Assembly (NCBI GenBank): GCA_964529415.1
Contig: CAZGWD010000001.1
Coordinates: 1 to 64,000 of the forward strand
Origin: CAYMPH01 sp964529415
GTDB lineage: Bacteria; Spirochaetota; UBA4802; UBA5550
Length of the DNA stretch: 64,000 nucleotides
Direction of reading: 5' to 3'
In this document: piece after piece, positions 61,939-64,000 of the stretch
How positions within the stretch are numbered: the first letter of the stretch is position 1
How the letters are laid out: every line of letters begins with the position of its first letter
Notes under the pieces: generated by a model
What the model saw: only the letters and a program-made list of their open reading frames with translations
The model's database searches: none
Told to the model about the DNA's origin: nothing
Position numbers and translations under genes: made by a program

Positions 61939-62316
61939 ATGAAAAAATTATATCTACTGGTATTGCCGTTTTTATTGATAACCGGATGTACAAAAAAACC
62001 GAACATATCTTTTTGCGAAGGGGTATCTCCGGATGGAAAAGGAATTGAGTGCGGAGTTAAATTTGAAACCGGCGATTTAACAGCAATGCTAAAAGCAGAT
62101 AAGGCTTTCGGTACAAACAGAATTGATGTTGTAGTATATGAATTGATTGAAAATAAAAGCGAAAAAGTTGAAACTAAATCAATTGATGTGCCGCCGGATG
62201 AAGTCCGCACAAATGTTAATTTTGAATTTTATAAACCAGGCAGGTTCAGGGTAACAGCAATGAACGGTTCAGAAAAAATCGGTGAAGGAGAAATAGAAAT
62301 TTCGGATAATTTATAA
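61939..62316 (+). CDS. Small lipoprotein
   Basis: 125 residues with a signal peptide and lipobox LITGC (Cys17). The rest looks like one beta-sandwich domain (VRTNVNFEFYKPGRFRVTA). A lone Cys pair (C27, C43) may form a disulfide. No family recognised. It follows xseB by 15 bp. Confidence 0.75.
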   Translation: MKKLYLLVLPFLLITGCTKKPNISFCEGVSPDGKGIECGVKFETGDLTAMLKADKAFGTNRIDVVVYELIENKSEKVETKSIDVPPDEVRTNVNFEFYKPGRFRVTAMNGSEKIGEGEIEISDNL

Positions 62317-62324
62317 ATCAAGAA

Positions 62325-63086
62325 TTATATTTCGCTGAGTATAATCCATTCAATATTCAAATATTTAAAAAATTTATATCTGTACCGGATTTTATCAGCC
62401 TTAAAGGTAAATGTTTTATCATAAACCGGATCTAAATTTATTAATTTAACATGATTAAACAGCTTTCCGATTTCCTTGTTTTTATCTGATATTAAAACTT
62501 CACCTTTCAAATTCAGAATTCTCGACTTAACTCCAGCAAGCTCAAGAATTTTCTGAGGATCAATTTCAAGAATTAAAACACCTGGATTCGTATTTCCCCC
62601 TTCAACAGTTGATGAAAAATAAAGAAATTTTTCTGCATCACGTTCTGAAGCAAGAAATGAGTCTTCAATATAATTTTCAAGTTCATGATTCTGATGACAT
62701 TTACCAAGTGCTGTGTTTTTAAGCGTGCTTTTAATGCTTTTGCTGAAAAACTCATCTTTTACCATTGAGTATATTACAAAGCCTGGCTTGTTGATTAAAA
62801 TATAATCGCTATACAGTCCTTCTGTAACAGATTTCAGCATCTTTGTAATAGATTCTCTTTCAAGCAGATAATATTTTTTCCCGCCGCGGTCCATACTCTG
62901 CAAATGGCTGAGATTTTTTACAAGATCATTATCCAGAATAACTTTTTTTGCTTTTCCAATATCAGACACGCAGGTGTTGAAAAAGATTTTCAGCGGATCT
63001 GCTTCCTCTGATTGCTTGCTAATATTATTTGAACAGGATATCAAAAATATAATTATAGAATATAATATTAATATTTTTTTCATCAT
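62325..63086 (-). CDS. Lipoprotein, possibly with a Cache-like domain
   Basis: 253 residues with a signal peptide and lipobox FLISC (Cys18). The segment SVTEGLYSDYILINKPGFVIYS and the later PGVLILEIDPQKI resemble extracellular Cache sensor strands, but there is no transmembrane signalling part. It is convergent with the small lipoprotein, only 8 bp apart, and 10 bp from the helicase gene. Confidence 0.7.
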   Translation of the reverse strand: MMKKILILYSIIIFLISCSNNISKQSEEADPLKIFFNTCVSDIGKAKKVILDNDLVKNLSHLQSMDRGGKKYYLLERESITKMLKSVTEGLYSDYILINKPGFVIYSMVKDEFFSKSIKSTLKNTALGKCHQNHELENYIEDSFLASERDAEKFLYFSSTVEGGNTNPGVLILEIDPQKILELAGVKSRILNLKGEVLISDKNKEIGKLFNHVKLINLDPVYDKTFTFKADKIRYRYKFFKYLNIEWIILSEI

Positions 63087-63096
63087 AAATATCCGT

Positions 63097-64000
63097 TTAG
63101 TGTTTATTCAATTTTGTAAGGGGAGTGTATTTTTCCAGAAATGTTTTTCTTCCTGAAGCAAATACAATTGTAAGTTTCAAATTATCCCCATTACCTTCAA
63201 TTTTTATAATCTGCCCATGCCCGTATTTCGGATGAAGAATATGTTCTTTTAATCTGAATTTAGAATTACCCGCCTGAAAATTTTCATCTTCAGAAGGCTT
63301 ATTATTAATTTCGTCATCAATTGCACTTTCCTCTGCAAATTTATCAGAATTATTGAAATTATTTACATAATATTTAGGAGCAGTACGTCCATTCCTGCTG
63401 AAACTGTTTTCAGAGGAATTATAATTCTGCACATCAATTTCATCCTGAGGCAGCTCAAAAATAAATCTTGACGGCTGCTTCATTCGGACATCATTAAAAA
63501 CACGCCTTAATTCTGCGTTAGTTAAATAAATTTTATCCATTGCCCTTGTTATTCCAACGTAACAAAGCCTTCTTTCCTCTTCAAGACCCTGTTCAGAATC
63601 AAAAGAAAGCCTGTGAGGAAATGTTTCCTCTTCCATGCCTGTTAAAAAAACAACAGGAAATTCAAGCCCTTTGGCATTGTGCACTGTCATTAAGGTAACG
63701 CAATTTGCCTTGTTTTCAGGATCATCAGGATTTTCTTCAGATGTTAAAAGTGAAATATCCTGTAAAAACTGGCTCAGAGTCGGCATCTCTGCAGTAAGCT
63801 CATAATCGTAAACACTATTGAGAAACTCATTTATATTTTCAATCCTTGAAGCGCTTTCAATCGTATCCTCCTCCTCAAGACTTTTTTTATAACCGCATTT
63901 TTCAATCACGTCAGATATGAATTCAGATAAATGCATCTCCTCAGGAACAGACGCTGATTTTGTAATCGCTTCAGAAATAATTTTTCTGAAATCATCAAGA
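63097..64000 (-). CDS. UvrD/PcrA-type DNA helicase, C-terminal part (runs off the window)
   Basis: The last 300 residues of a superfamily 1A helicase; the frame continues beyond 64000. Visible: VTLMTVHNAKGLEFPVVFL (motif V), EEERRLCYVGITRAMDKIYL (motif VI with the arginine finger) and a C-terminal Tudor-like domain (HPKYGHGQIIKIEGNGDN). The first in-frame ATG at 63936 is internal. Expected role is unwinding DNA in repair and replication. Confidence 0.93.
   Translation of the reverse strand, partial: LDDFRKIISEAITKSASVPEEMHLSEFISDVIEKCGYKKSLEEEDTIESASRIENINEFLNSVYDYELTAEMPTLSQFLQDISLLTSEENPDDPENKANCVTLMTVHNAKGLEFPVVFLTGMEEETFPHRLSFDSEQGLEEERRLCYVGITRAMDKIYLTNAELRRVFNDVRMKQPSRFIFELPQDEIDVQNYNSSENSFSRNGRTAPKYYVNNFNNSDKFAEESAIDDEINNKPSEDENFQAGNSKFRLKEHILHPKYGHGQIIKIEGNGDNLKLTIVFASGRKTFLEKYTPLTKLNKH

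Noticed and set aside
1..64000. CRISPR array or toxin-antitoxin/defence island
   Set aside because: No regularly spaced repeats of suitable length, no Cas, restriction or toxin-like genes seen.

Overview
This is an AT-rich chromosomal segment of an anaerobic, Gram-negative-type bacterium. The evidence for that cell type is an RND efflux pump, lipoproteins with lipoboxes, a probable outer-membrane barrel, a bactofilin and a LysM/M23 envelope peptidase. Anaerobic energy metabolism is suggested by a heterodisulfide-reductase-type (HdrABC-MvhD) complex joined to methylene-tetrahydrofolate reductase (MetF-MetV) and by radical SAM and ferredoxin-rich enzymes. The lineage cannot be fixed from the sequence. 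Gene content fits uncultured Spirochaetota or former Deltaproteobacteria, but this is a guess. No tRNA, rRNA or CRISPR array was seen.

Layout. 1-4.7 kb: edge repeats that look like the end of an insertion sequence, then a minus-strand run (YgiQ radical SAM protein, a long acidic zinc-ribbon membrane protein, a small membrane protein). 4.9-14.5 kb: accessory genes, namely a terpenoid-cyclase-fold protein, two GNAT-fold acyltransferases, a secreted protein, an RND transporter, an acyl-CoA dehydrogenase and an HAD phosphatase. 14.4-16.7 kb: a small Cys-rich secreted protein and a stand-alone glutamate-synthase-like FMN protein.

17.0-31.3 kb (minus strand) is the centrepiece: ten tightly packed genes in the order mvhD-like, metF, two ferredoxin/FMN glutamate-synthase-like proteins, a glutamine amidotransferase/GXGXG protein, hdrC, hdrB, a giant HdrA with an inserted GltD (NADPH-glutamate synthase small subunit) domain, mvhD and metV. 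Methylene-THF reduction, flavin-based electron transfer and a split glutamate synthase are thus encoded in one apparent transcription unit. Divergently, 31.7-37.6 kb carries a conventional gltB-gltD pair. Both gltB and the stand-alone FMN gene at 14.9-16.6 kb are preceded by two copies of one palindrome (TTACATGATTGTAA type) about 30 bp apart at the same distance from a predicted -10 box, so they probably share a regulator.

37.6-43.5 kb: a hypothetical protein, HisJ-type PHP phosphatase, PgeF-type multicopper polyphenol oxidase, a barrel protein, a CmpB-family membrane protein, a P-loop kinase, a HEAT-repeat protein and a hexapeptide acyltransferase. 43.5-56.9 kb (minus strand): housekeeping genes glyS, M23 peptidase, bactofilin, M16 peptidase, pnp, rpsO, truB, rbfA, infB, nusA and rimP, i.e. 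the classical transcription/translation operon, with hairpins in the rimP leader and the rpsO-pnp gap. 57.2-64 kb: a SulP-STAS-cNMP transporter, a REP-associated tyrosine transposase amid its GGGGTCAGAGC repeats, xseA-xseB, two lipoproteins, and the 3' part of a UvrD/PcrA helicase running off the window. Two short GC-rich elements with inverted ends (24.1 and 47.2 kb) look like MITE-type repeats.
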